NCBI RefSeq assembly: GCF_003589745.1
Contig: NZ_CP032364.1
Location: 1,922,001-1,986,000, forward strand
DNA: 64,000 nucleotides
Direction: 5' to 3'
DNA from: Lachnoanaerobaculum umeaense
GTDB taxonomy: Bacteria; Bacillota; Clostridia; Lachnospirales; Lachnospiraceae
Part shown: piece by piece, positions 27,126 through 34,781 of the stretch
Numbering within the stretch: the stretch's first letter is position 1
How the letters are laid out: each line of letters starts with the position of its first letter
Program-made: the position numbers and the translations under genes
The notes under the pieces: generated by a model
Told to the model about the DNA's origin: nothing
Databases searched by the model: none
Seen by the model: only the letters and a program-made list of their open reading frames with translations

Positions 27126-27183
27126 TGCCGCAGACCGGAATCGAACCGGTACGGGTATTTCTACCCACGGGATTTTAAGTCCC
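27126..27183 (-). other. Prophage attachment core: 3' part of tRNA-Leu(TAA)
   Basis: Reading the minus strand, 27183 to 27126 gives the anticodon stem-loop with TAA (GGGACTTAAAATCCC), a long class II variable arm (TGGGTAGAAATACCC), a T arm with GTTCGATTC and the 3' acceptor strand CTGCGGCA. The 5' acceptor strand and D arm are absent: the preceding bases are AT-rich phage-like DNA with no GCCGCAG. This is what remains when a phage integrates in the 3' half of a tRNA gene and restores the intact gene at its other end. Not a functional tRNA. Confidence 0.85.
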
Positions 27184-27272
27184 CTCTTTTTTGTATTAAA
27201 TAGCTCACAAATACTTAGTTTCTTCCTATTTATTAGACTTTCATTAGACATTATAGTAAAAGCAAAAATTTT

Positions 27273-27296
27273 GGCAAGGGATGTAACTCTCTTGCC
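27273..27296 (-). terminator. Terminator after the endolysin
   Basis: GGCAAG pairs with CTTGCC with partial pairing inside the loop, followed by a run of A and T bases on the minus strand. It ends the phage late operon. Confidence 0.65.
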
Positions 27297-27303
27297 TTTT
27301 CTT

Positions 27304-28221
27304 CTATTCTATAACTTCATACTTGCTCAGATCTGGAGTATCGGTATCCAGCTCTTTTACATATCTGCCCTCAGAGTCTACAAAGAAGTACAGCTTTTCG
27401 CTTGCGTCCTCTATATAGCCATTTCTGGCCATCAATCCACTTTGAGTAAGATAGTAAGACTTGCCGTCAACATCCACCCATTGGCCACTGAGCATAGCTC
27501 CGTCGGCAGGATTCGTATAATACCAGTCATACCCCTGCTTGAACCATCCTCTAATCATAAAGCCCTTTTGGTCAAAGACGTACCAACGACCATTTATGTA
27601 CGCCCACCTGCCTGCAATATAACTGTGTGGAGTATCAGCATACCACCACTGGCCATCTTTTGTCGCATTCCAGCCAAGCGGATACTTTACCTGTGCAGGT
27701 CTGCTTTCCTCCGCTCTTCTACCGTCCTGTAGGGCTATAGCCGTGTGGTGGAACTCATACAGTAAGATATCGCCTCTTCTCAAATATTCGTCAGAAAGCA
27801 AATACTTAGGAGCGGTTAAGAGTTCAAATTCTCCTGTTCTGAGCAACGCACTAGCCTCATTGCCTGTGTAGATGTCTCCTGATACTCTTATGCCTGCGGC
27901 ATTTACACATACGGATACAAGAGCACTGCAGTCAGTCTCACAAGGCCTATTTACAGCTTTTATATTCCAGCCATTTGCCTTGCAAAGATCATATAAAGTA
28001 GTTCTCTCATATTGATCATATCCAATATTGTCGTTTCTGCATGCATCCTCCATAGCAGCAGCAATTCTTCCTGCAATCGCGGAATTTTTCGGTCTAAGAA
28101 CTTTGTTCCAGGGGCGATCATACCACTCCCTAATTGCGACTTCTTTGCCGTCCTGATCGCCTGCAAGGCCACCGCTGTATCTGCCTCTTTCGTCTCTGCT
28201 TGCTTGTCCAATTTTAATCAT
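27304..28221 (-). CDS. Phage endolysin: NlpC/P60-like Cys-His hydrolase with cell-wall-binding repeats
   Basis: 305 residues. The N-terminal catalytic part has a candidate nucleophile in TDCSALVSVCVNAAG and a His in RGDILLYEFHHTAIAL, the pattern of NlpC/P60- or CHAP-type amidases/endopeptidases. The C-terminal third holds aromatic cell-wall-binding (choline-binding-like) repeats: GRWAYINGRWYVFDQKG, YDWYYTNPADGAM, QWVDVDGKSYYLTQSG. It degrades peptidoglycan at lysis, after the holin. AGGAGAAA precedes the ATG. It is the last gene before the attachment site. Confidence 0.88.
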   Translation of the reverse strand: MIKIGQASRDERGRYSGGLAGDQDGKEVAIREWYDRPWNKVLRPKNSAIAGRIAAAMEDACRNDNIGYDQYERTTLYDLCKANGWNIKAVNRPCETDCSALVSVCVNAAGIRVSGDIYTGNEASALLRTGEFELLTAPKYLLSDEYLRRGDILLYEFHHTAIALQDGRRAEESRPAQVKYPLGWNATKDGQWWYADTPHSYIAGRWAYINGRWYVFDQKGFMIRGWFKQGYDWYYTNPADGAMLSGQWVDVDGKSYYLTQSGLMARNGYIEDASEKLYFFVDSEGRYVKELDTDTPDLSKYEVIE

Positions 28222-28230
28222 AGATTTCTC

Positions 28231-28530
28231 CTAATCGTGAATAACTTCTATTCCATACTCTTCTGCTGTAATATTCTCTATTCTACAGCCTCTTGCCGAC
28301 TCCCATCCCTTTGCAAAAAATACTGCATCAGCCGTTGATAATAACTCTAAAGACTTTCCTAAAAACCACATAGGTTTAGCATCAGCTGGAGCACCTTCAA
28401 AATAGCTGTCAATTATTTCAATATCTCTACCATATTCCGCGACAATACTATCGACAATGATTTGCCTTTCCTTCTTTATTTGCTCATCAGATAAGCCTTT
28501 CATCGGCTGGCTAATAAAAATTCTTTTCAT
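28231..28530 (-). CDS. DUF4406-like small phage protein
   Basis: 99 residues beginning MKRIFISQPMKGLSDEQI, the conserved start of DUF4406 proteins, whose fold is related to nucleoside 2-deoxyribosyltransferases. SADAVFFAKGWESARGCRIE fits the family's later motif. Its role in phages is not established; nucleotide metabolism is a guess. It lies 9 bases before the endolysin and after the terminator of the DUF2335 unit. Confidence 0.8.
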   Translation of the reverse strand: MKRIFISQPMKGLSDEQIKKERQIIVDSIVAEYGRDIEIIDSYFEGAPADAKPMWFLGKSLELLSTADAVFFAKGWESARGCRIENITAEEYGIEVIHD

Positions 28531-28577
28531 TCTATTTCTTCCTTTCTCAACTCTTCTGCTTTTTTCTCAACGCAACT

Positions 28578-28602
28578 AAAAAAGAGAACCTATCGGCTCT
28601 CT
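28578..28602 (-). terminator. Terminator of the DUF2335 unit
   Basis: GAGAGCC-GATA-GGTTCTC stem with one wobble, followed on the minus strand by TTTTTT (28578-28583). Located 17 bases after the DUF2335 stop. Confidence 0.88.
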
Positions 28603-28617
28603 AAATACATTAACATG

Positions 28618-29058
28618 TTAAACATCATTACTATTTTCATTGTTTTTATCTTTATTATTCCCAGTAAACATGCCTATAACACCCAATGCAGACACTCCGG
28701 ATAATATACTTCCTGATACTTGATGATTATTAAGAATCAAGTGTATGCCACCAACAATTATCAAAACTGCTATTATAAACCCCAAAACCTGCCCCAAATT
28801 ATGTGCCTTAATATTAGCGTTTAGATACTTCTTCTCCATCTCCCTGCGGTGTTCTGTTTCTGCAATACCATTTTCTATTATTCTTTTGGCTGCATCTGGA
28901 TACAGTGCGTTGTATCCTTCAAGTATTTTGGGATGTGGTAAATCTCCTTGATATATTTCAAGTCTCTGATATATTAAATTTCTCTCTGCTTCCGGAAGAC
29001 TCTCCACCTGACTTACTATATTGTCTATCTCGTACTCATTGTTTAACGGCGAATCCAT
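28618..29058 (-). CDS. DUF2335-family membrane protein
   Basis: 146 residues. The N-terminal half is polar with the family pattern GDLPHPKILEGYNALYPDAAKRII and HRREMEKKYL; the C-terminal half has two hydrophobic segments (VLGFIIAVLIIVGGIHLIL and a Ser/Gly-rich second one ending IGMFTG). ATG 29056-29058 is favoured with GAAGG six bases upstream. It overlaps the preceding small gene by 23 bases. The unit has its own promoter and terminator, so it may be expressed in the lysogen. Function unknown; superinfection exclusion or a membrane-acting toxin are hypotheses. Confidence 0.82.
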   Translation of the reverse strand: MDSPLNNEYEIDNIVSQVESLPEAERNLIYQRLEIYQGDLPHPKILEGYNALYPDAAKRIIENGIAETEHRREMEKKYLNANIKAHNLGQVLGFIIAVLIIVGGIHLILNNHQVSGSILSGVSALGVIGMFTGNNKDKNNENSNDV

Positions 29059-29239
29059 TTGCAACCTTCCTTATCTCAACGAGAGATTTCTTATAATCTT
29101 TTCTAATCCTCTCTTTTCCGGAAACATCCTGGCTTTTGACAGGTTCAATATTACCATTATCGTAAAAGGTTGGCATTTTAATATCCTGTATACCTTTTAT
29201 AAATGAATTTAATAAACTGTTGTTTCTACAAGCCTCCAT
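29036..29239 (-). CDS. Small protein preceding DUF2335, unknown function
   Basis: 67 residues, polar and basic (KSQDVSGKERIRKDYKKSLVEIRKV), no membrane segment, no family recognised. AAAGGAGG eight bases before the ATG makes translation convincing, and it follows the promoter at 29264-29292. The tight overlap with DUF2335 suggests the two products act together, for example as a regulator, partner or antitoxin; that is inference. Confidence 0.75.
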   Translation of the reverse strand: MEACRNNSLLNSFIKGIQDIKMPTFYDNGNIEPVKSQDVSGKERIRKDYKKSLVEIRKVANGFAVKQ

Positions 29240-29263
29240 TTTGCTAACCTCCTTTTATTTAGA

Positions 29264-29292
29264 ATATTATCAAAAACATATGAGAATATCAA
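29264..29292 (-). promoter_or_regulatory. Promoter of the DUF2335 moron unit
   Basis: Minus strand TTGATA, 17 bases, TAATAT, 25 bases before the first ATG of the unit, within an AT-rich 100-bp gap after the holin gene. Confidence 0.75.
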
Positions 29293-29342
29293 CAAAATTA
29301 TTAATTTATAAGAAATATTAAAACTTTATTTGCCGTAAAAAA

Positions 29343-29786
29343 TTATTCCTTATCCTCAATCTCTATAAATTCACCTGTGTTCTTCTTTAAGAAGCTCTTT
29401 ACTGTAACCCATACCTTGCGTACAGGTAAGCCTGATAAGGTCATATTCTTAAGTGCTGACAAAACCTCATATACTATATAAAGTAACGCAAAAAACTCCA
29501 TCACTGTAATATCTTGTAAGTGTATATATTCTCTTATAGTGCCAGGAACAAAACCTATTAGATTCACCGGGCATAAAATATCTACAAATACCAGGCATAC
29601 CAAAGATAACAGCATACCAATTTTGCGGATGCCCCCATCAATACCTATGCTTGAATTAAAGTCCCTTTCCTTCGCTGCTCTTAGGCTTCCAAATACCACA
29701 TCCATCACAATCATTATTATAACTAACTTGAATAATGTATTGTCTCTCATAATTTCAAAAACAGGTTTAAAAATATCAAAATGCAT
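29343..29786 (-). CDS. Phage holin (BhlA/toxin-secretion family)
   Basis: 147 residues of the phage holin family 4 type (Cph1/TcdE-like). Hydrophobic segments near 20-35, 55-75 and 90-112, with the family sequence FGSLRAAKERDFNSSIGIDGGIRKIGMLL between the first two. It permeabilises the membrane to release the endolysin encoded downstream. The DUF2335 unit has been placed between holin and endolysin. Confidence 0.9.
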   Translation of the reverse strand: MHFDIFKPVFEIMRDNTLFKLVIIMIVMDVVFGSLRAAKERDFNSSIGIDGGIRKIGMLLSLVCLVFVDILCPVNLIGFVPGTIREYIHLQDITVMEFFALLYIVYEVLSALKNMTLSGLPVRKVWVTVKSFLKKNTGEFIEIEDKE

Positions 29787-29866
29787 TACAAATGCTCCTT
29801 TCTTGCAATAAAAAAGAGGGGGTTTCCCCTCTTCATGTTATCAAAAATACTTTTCTTGTTATCAAG

Positions 29867-30013
29867 CTACATCATCAGATACTCATCCGTTTTCATGAAC
29901 TCTTCTACCGCTTCTTTGTATTTTGCCGGTACTTCATCAATTGACATAAGTCCATACTTAATCCTTGACGCATAAAATCTCACATACACTTTTAACTTTC
30001 TTTTACTGCTCAT
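29867..30013 (-). CDS. XkdX-family small phage protein
   Basis: 48 residues: begins MSSKRKLKVYVRFYASRIKY and continues GLMSIDEVPAKYKEAVEEF. This matches the short XkdX family, typically encoded between tail-fibre and holin genes. The ATG at 30011-30013 overlaps the end of the upstream gene by 11 bases, and GAAGGAGAAGG provides the ribosome site. Function unknown. Confidence 0.85.
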   Translation of the reverse strand: MSSKRKLKVYVRFYASRIKYGLMSIDEVPAKYKEAVEEFMKTDEYLMM

Positions 30014-30383
30014 TTCCTTCTCCTTCCTCATCTGAACTCATCAATTCAACAAGCATATTTGATAGGGCATCTATACGTCCTGTCAATGTTGCCTCTACCT
30101 GCTCCACTTTATCCATAGCCCTGAACATGAGTAATGCCTGTATCTGAGAAATTACTCCTGTCTCATCCTTTACAAAATTTATAGTGATGCCCTGCAGCTT
30201 TAGGCCTGTTACAGTCTCCTCGCTGCCATCACTTTGTACTGTCATGATTACAGTATTTGCATCTGTAAGCTTGTCCTTAAGCTCATCAAGCTTTGCAAAA
30301 TTTTCTATTACTGTGACATACGTGTCGCCATAGTGCGTGCTTAACTCTATCTCCGTCTTGTCCTTTAATATTAATTTGCTCAT
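30003..30383 (-). CDS. Phage tail-region protein, unknown function
   Basis: 126 residues. The beta-rich N-terminus (MSKLILKDKTEIELSTHYGDTYVTV) and a helical C-terminus ending in acidic SSDEEGEGNEQ occur in many clostridial phages between fibre and XkdX genes. GGAGG precedes the ATG. It possibly contributes to the distal tail; no defined activity. Confidence 0.75.
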   Translation of the reverse strand: MSKLILKDKTEIELSTHYGDTYVTVIENFAKLDELKDKLTDANTVIMTVQSDGSEETVTGLKLQGITINFVKDETGVISQIQALLMFRAMDKVEQVEATLTGRIDALSNMLVELMSSDEEGEGNEQ

Positions 30384-30392
30384 TTAAACCTC

Positions 30393-32093
30393 CTAATTTA
30401 TAAATTCTATATGACTTATTCCAAAAATATCATTAGTTGCCCTCACAATAGTTCTTGACGTAACCTTATCCCCAGATGGATTTATTACAGCAAAGCCTAG
30501 TACAATTCTATGATGTCCTTGCAAATCTGATACATCTACATCAACGAAATACTCAGCACCTGTGGGTATATCCAATCCTCTGGTATCCAATAAGACCTTA
30601 GAGACTTGAGGTATTATTCTACTAGTCCCTGTTTTTTTCACCATATTAGGATTTACCTTTATTTTTGTATAAGGGTTGTATTCAGCATAGTGATTCGTTG
30701 ATAATGCCCATACAACACCTACTAAATCCCCCATACTATTTACAGCCCCCCAGTCACCTCCATATGGGAATTTAAGACCTAATCTTATGGTTTTAAAAGG
30801 TGATAAATTCACTGAATGTGCCAAAGTGACTGACTCATTAAGTGTACTCATAGGAGCATACCAGTGTAACCCTGTATATCTAGTGTCAAATCTTATAATA
30901 CCATCTCTTATTTCTGTTGAGGGTATACTATAGTTGTTCAAATCTTTCCCCAACCCTATGTTCGCCACCCCTGAAATTAGTACATTGTCAAAGGTGGCAT
31001 TCCTAAAAGGGACTCTTCCTACACTGGGGTCTTCCATAGTGCCTGTGACTCCATTTATATTTACGCCTTTTCTAATATTTCCAGGCAGCAGGTTGGGACT
31101 AGGTAAAAACGCCCAGTTAGCACCCTGTATATAATGCCCATTCGGGATTTTTACAACAATACCCCTTCCCCTACTTGCGTGAGTATCATCCCACGCAAAA
31201 CCTTCACCGCCAAGGGCTGTTATAACATCACCCGTATTGCAAATCCATCTTGGAATAGAACCTTCAAATTTAACTCCGTGTTGAGAAGTTGCTGTTTGTC
31301 CTTGCAGAACTGAATCCGCTCCTGCTGTGCCCAGATTAGTTGCATCTATACACGTATGAGGATGACCATCAGCTCTGTGATAGTACCCATTACCGTGTGG
31401 GAAGTCTATCCAAAATACCGTGTTATTTCTATCAGACCAATTATCAATTCCAAATGCAGTAGATTTGTTGATTCTGTAATTACTATCTTGGGTGTTAATC
31501 ATTTTGACGTTACCTGTAGTGCCTGCTATGGTAAGATTTGAAAGCATTTTATTTGGATCTACCCCGACCACATTAGCAAGGACTGCGTACGGTATGGATA
31601 CATAAGGCTTCCACTGTCCATTCTGGCCATAGTATCCCGGCTCCATTCTTGCTACAAATTTGCCTTCCCAGTTAGCATTATAAAACTCTATCGCATCCAT
31701 TCCGTTTCCACGGTTGACCATCTCACCTTCCACTTTTACTCCAGTCTTGCTTGTAAAAGTACAGCCTCGCAATACCTTATCTGCTGTAGCATCTCCAAGT
31801 TTTGCGGAGTCTATACATGTATGAGGCTTATTATCATATCGGTGATAATATCCATTTCCATGTGGCATATCTATCCACATTCTTCCGAACTCATCAATCC
31901 CAAACGCATTAGATTTGTTAATATTATAGTTATCGTCAGCTGTGTTAATTGATTTTATAGTTCCTTCGACAACTTCGTCATCACTGTCAGTCGTTACTGT
32001 CCTGTAGCCCTGCAAGACCTGAGACTTGCCGGCTGTAACATCATCTGATGTAACTCCACCTACTCCACCCCTTAAAAGTATCGCCTGCGCCAT
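30393..32093 (-). CDS. Phage tail fibre / receptor-binding candidate with internal repeat
   Basis: 566 residues. The N-terminus MAQAILLRGGVGGVTSDDVTAGKSQVLQGYRTVT is a common attachment-type start of phage tail proteins. Two long units each contain INKS-AFGID, then WID-PHGNGYYHR, then PHTCID and ADxVLxG (about residues 57-122 and 205-275). The C-terminal part (about 370-566) differs and is likely receptor-binding. Good ribosome site; two bases after the next upstream gene. Confidence 0.78.
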   Translation of the reverse strand: MAQAILLRGGVGGVTSDDVTAGKSQVLQGYRTVTTDSDDEVVEGTIKSINTADDNYNINKSNAFGIDEFGRMWIDMPHGNGYYHRYDNKPHTCIDSAKLGDATADKVLRGCTFTSKTGVKVEGEMVNRGNGMDAIEFYNANWEGKFVARMEPGYYGQNGQWKPYVSIPYAVLANVVGVDPNKMLSNLTIAGTTGNVKMINTQDSNYRINKSTAFGIDNWSDRNNTVFWIDFPHGNGYYHRADGHPHTCIDATNLGTAGADSVLQGQTATSQHGVKFEGSIPRWICNTGDVITALGGEGFAWDDTHASRGRGIVVKIPNGHYIQGANWAFLPSPNLLPGNIRKGVNINGVTGTMEDPSVGRVPFRNATFDNVLISGVANIGLGKDLNNYSIPSTEIRDGIIRFDTRYTGLHWYAPMSTLNESVTLAHSVNLSPFKTIRLGLKFPYGGDWGAVNSMGDLVGVVWALSTNHYAEYNPYTKIKVNPNMVKKTGTSRIIPQVSKVLLDTRGLDIPTGAEYFVDVDVSDLQGHHRIVLGFAVINPSGDKVTSRTIVRATNDIFGISHIEFIN

Positions 32094-32094
32094 A

Positions 32095-32469
32095 TTACAC
32101 CCCCTTTATAAGTAGCAAAATGTCCGTTTCGGGCTTTTTTACAAAGCAACTTATCACTATATAACCATCATATGTATCTATCCTGTCTACACAACTCCAA
32201 GCCTTTTTTATAGCCTTTACTCTCGCACTGTCAGTAACCCCATCCGGTATTATGAGAGCTATCTCCGGTACATCTGTGCTCTTAATCCCTGCTAAATCTA
32301 TACGCTGTGTGTAAGGCCCCTGAGCGCTAAACCTTGAAGCCGGTACTTGTATCTGCCTTGTACCGCTTACCGCTTTATCTAGCCTTGCAAAATTGCTGTT
32401 AAAGTCCTCGACATTGTAATTATCTGTCCTGTCCGGCATTTTCAGCTTTAAATTATCCGTTTCTCTCAT
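32095..32469 (-). CDS. Phage baseplate/fibre-connector protein, hypothetical
   Basis: 124 residues starting MRETDNLKLKMPDRTDNYNVEDFNSNFARLDKAV, a pattern found at the N-terminus of many phage fibre proteins that bind the baseplate, here as a short stand-alone protein. It lies between DUF2313 and the fibre gene and ends two bases before the fibre start, so it is probably part of the fibre attachment assembly. Confidence 0.72.
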   Translation of the reverse strand: MRETDNLKLKMPDRTDNYNVEDFNSNFARLDKAVSGTRQIQVPASRFSAQGPYTQRIDLAGIKSTDVPEIALIIPDGVTDSARVKAIKKAWSCVDRIDTYDGYIVISCFVKKPETDILLLIKGV

Positions 32470-32476
32470 AAATCAC

Positions 32477-33022
32477 CTACCTTAAATCAAGCTCCGTCAT
32501 TTGCTCATGAGTATACTGCTCCAATTCCTCATGAGTTTTTATCTCAAGCATCCTGTGAGTTGTATACCACAACGATACTTCAATCTCCATATTTGCCGGC
32601 ACTACCTCATCTGCAAGTCTTTCAATCTCTTCCTTTAGCTCTTTTGATGATAAAGCCACTACCACGCTGACCTTGTAATGCTCCATATCTACATTTAGCT
32701 TAAAGTCTTTCTCAGAGCCTACCATAGCCAAAAGGCTACGGTAAAAAGTTCTATATGTGTAAGGGAGTCTACCCTGCATTACTCCAAGAATCCTAAGATT
32801 TCTTACATCAAGTTCATCTGTATCCTTACTTGATACCTTTAATATTTTTTCCCATCTTGCAGCAGTATCAGTATCCTGACTTAATATAAATCCGTTATCT
32901 AAGTAGCTATTGCCTTTACTCCAAAAAAGTTCAAGTTCGGGTTGTTCGGCGGTCATCATCTGATTGAATTCCGTCACATTTTTTAGAATATCTGGAAGAT
33001 AGTCTATCAATTTCCTATCCAT
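32477..33022 (-). CDS. XkdU/YmfQ-like baseplate protein (DUF2313)
   Basis: 181 residues. RKLIDYLPDILKNVTEFNQMM and LPYTYRTFYRSLLAMVGSEKDFKL fit the DUF2313/YmfQ family of contractile-tail baseplate proteins. ATG 33020-33022 is preferred because AGAGG lies eight bases upstream; the start overlaps the gpJ-like stop. It follows the XkdT-type gene as in PBSX. Confidence 0.88.
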   Translation of the reverse strand: MDRKLIDYLPDILKNVTEFNQMMTAEQPELELFWSKGNSYLDNGFILSQDTDTAARWEKILKVSSKDTDELDVRNLRILGVMQGRLPYTYRTFYRSLLAMVGSEKDFKLNVDMEHYKVSVVVALSSKELKEEIERLADEVVPANMEIEVSLWYTTHRMLEIKTHEELEQYTHEQMTELDLR

Positions 33023-34082
33023 TGAAAGCACCTCTTACAGCTATGGTGTCAGGATCCAATATAGCATTAGATGCAGTACCGTTCAGCTTGGTATCTGCTA
33101 TATCTTTAATGCCATTTATAGCAAGAATCTTGCTTTCTATATTTGAAATTCTAACCACTATACCATCTACAGTATCCCAAGATTTATTAAGCTCTAAAAA
33201 GTAGCTGTCAATAGCGTTTTGGATATGCGATTTCAAAGCATTAAAATTGTATCCTGAGTCATAAACTATATTAGTATCTATATTTATGTTCTTTGTTTTT
33301 ACAGATTGTATATGGCAGGTATGACCTATGGAAGCAAGGCCATCACCAAGCTGGTCTCCTTTCGGATCTATCAGTTTTTGCACATTCGTAACAAGTGTTT
33401 GGCTTGCTTGCCCATACTCAGAATTTGTTATTATTGCAAGGATATGGCCTGGCAAATTATGAGCATTGCCGTCTTTTGCCCTTAAAATCTTACAACCGCC
33501 TACACCTTCAATAGCTGTGATTTTTTGGTAGTAGTCTTTTTTATTTCCGCCAAACGCCTGAGTATCAAAGGACGAATAGTATCTTTTTCTGAATTCCTCA
33601 GTACCTTCTTCATCCTCTCCGTATATCTCTATGCTCTCTATATTTGCTGTCTCAAGTCCGTCTATATACTCTATAGGTATAAGGCTTCCTCTCTCAGCAT
33701 TCGGAGCTCTTCCTGCAGTCTCACAAGTGATATAAAATCTTCCTGCGCTTATCTTTTCGGATACGATCCAGTTAAATCTTGAACTTGAAAATCTTTTACC
33801 TATTTCCACATCTATGTTAAATACAGATATAGCCTTGGCATACGTTGCCTGTTTCGGTACAAGGCCTCTCTCTAAAGCCCTTCTTATCAAATACTCTCTA
33901 GGTGCAGTATCAGCAAAAGTGCAATCTATAAGGCTATCAAGTGCTATGTAAGCCTGTGCAAGTTCCGCACATACCGGAGCAACAGCAGAATAAATAACAG
34001 AGCCCTCTCTTTTGTCGATACTGTTATCAACTCTTGATAGGACTCTGTTTAATATGTTTTCATATGTATTCTCTTCAAACAC
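33015..34082 (-). CDS. Baseplate J-like protein (XkdT/gp47 type)
   Basis: 355 residues: MFEENTYENILNRVLSRVDNSIDKREGSVIYSAVAP is the characteristic start, and RYYSSFDTQAFGGNKKDYYQKITAIEGVGGCKI is the central wedge motif of baseplate J. It builds baseplate wedges of the contractile tail. It starts one base into the DUF2634 stop. Confidence 0.93.
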   Translation of the reverse strand: MFEENTYENILNRVLSRVDNSIDKREGSVIYSAVAPVCAELAQAYIALDSLIDCTFADTAPREYLIRRALERGLVPKQATYAKAISVFNIDVEIGKRFSSSRFNWIVSEKISAGRFYITCETAGRAPNAERGSLIPIEYIDGLETANIESIEIYGEDEEGTEEFRKRYYSSFDTQAFGGNKKDYYQKITAIEGVGGCKILRAKDGNAHNLPGHILAIITNSEYGQASQTLVTNVQKLIDPKGDQLGDGLASIGHTCHIQSVKTKNINIDTNIVYDSGYNFNALKSHIQNAIDSYFLELNKSWDTVDGIVVRISNIESKILAINGIKDIADTKLNGTASNAILDPDTIAVRGAFNG

Positions 34083-34477
34083 TATCTAACCTCCGTTTCT
34101 ATGTCTATATCGCCATAAACACTGTCGACTTTAAAATTTACAAGAAGAGTATCCCTGTTTCTACTGAATTCAAAATCATAAACAGCCGTAATTCTGTCAT
34201 CCTGCAGGAGTGCTTCACTTATAAGCCTTTCCGCCTCATCCTCTACTATATCCGGGTGAGTACCTATGAGGGCCTCAAGCTCTGCCCCATAATCCCACGA
34301 ATAAATTAGAAATTTATATCTTTCAGTATTCAAGATAAGCATTATAGCTTGCTTCAATGCTTCTTTTTCATCTACAAAGCCCGTTATTCTTCCTCTGTCA
34401 AAATCTATATAAAATGTATTACTTGGCTCGGCTCTATTTTCTATATTCAGAATATCTTTAGCAATTACAGGTAGCAT
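34082..34477 (-). CDS. XkdS-like baseplate protein (DUF2634)
   Basis: 131 residues, homologous in style to gp25/XkdS proteins: FYIDFDRGRITGFVDEKEALKQAI and YKFLIYSWDYGAELEALIGTHPDIVEDEAERLISEALLQDDRI. Inner baseplate component. Coupled with the gpJ gene by a one-base overlap. Confidence 0.9.
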   Translation of the reverse strand: MLPVIAKDILNIENRAEPSNTFYIDFDRGRITGFVDEKEALKQAIMLILNTERYKFLIYSWDYGAELEALIGTHPDIVEDEAERLISEALLQDDRITAVYDFEFSRNRDTLLVNFKVDSVYGDIDIETEVR

Positions 34478-34481
34478 ATTC

Positions 34482-34781
34482 TCACCTCGCCCTGTCCAAT
34501 ACTATGTATTTTTGGCCGCCGTCAACTCTGATAAGAATGACCTGCTCCCCAACTTTTAAGCTGTTATCAAGAGCAATCTTACCCTGCCCTTCGACTTCTA
34601 CCGAGTGCTTACTCACCATTCCTGTAAGAATGAGAACACTCTCAGGTACCGTAAGCTTCTGATCTATCCATATCTCAAGCGGATCTACTTTACTCACTCT
34701 CCCAAAGCAAAACCGCATAGGATCCTTGGATTCCACGGCTTCAAGCGCGGCTTGCTTTACCGCTTCCACAAAATCATACAT
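34482..34781 (-). CDS. XkdR-like protein (DUF2577)
   Basis: 99 residues with DUF2577 features (FCFGRVSKVDPLEIWIDQKLTVPESVLIL; LKVGEQVILIRVDGGQKYIVLDR), an OB-like small baseplate protein of PBSX-type tails. It overlaps the XkdQ-like gene by eight bases. Confidence 0.9.
   Translation of the reverse strand: MYDFVEAVKQAALEAVESKDPMRFCFGRVSKVDPLEIWIDQKLTVPESVLILTGMVSKHSVEVEGQGKIALDNSLKVGEQVILIRVDGGQKYIVLDRAR

Noticed and set aside
27126..27183. Functional tRNA-Leu gene
   Set aside because: The D arm and the 5' acceptor strand are missing, so it cannot fold into a complete tRNA.
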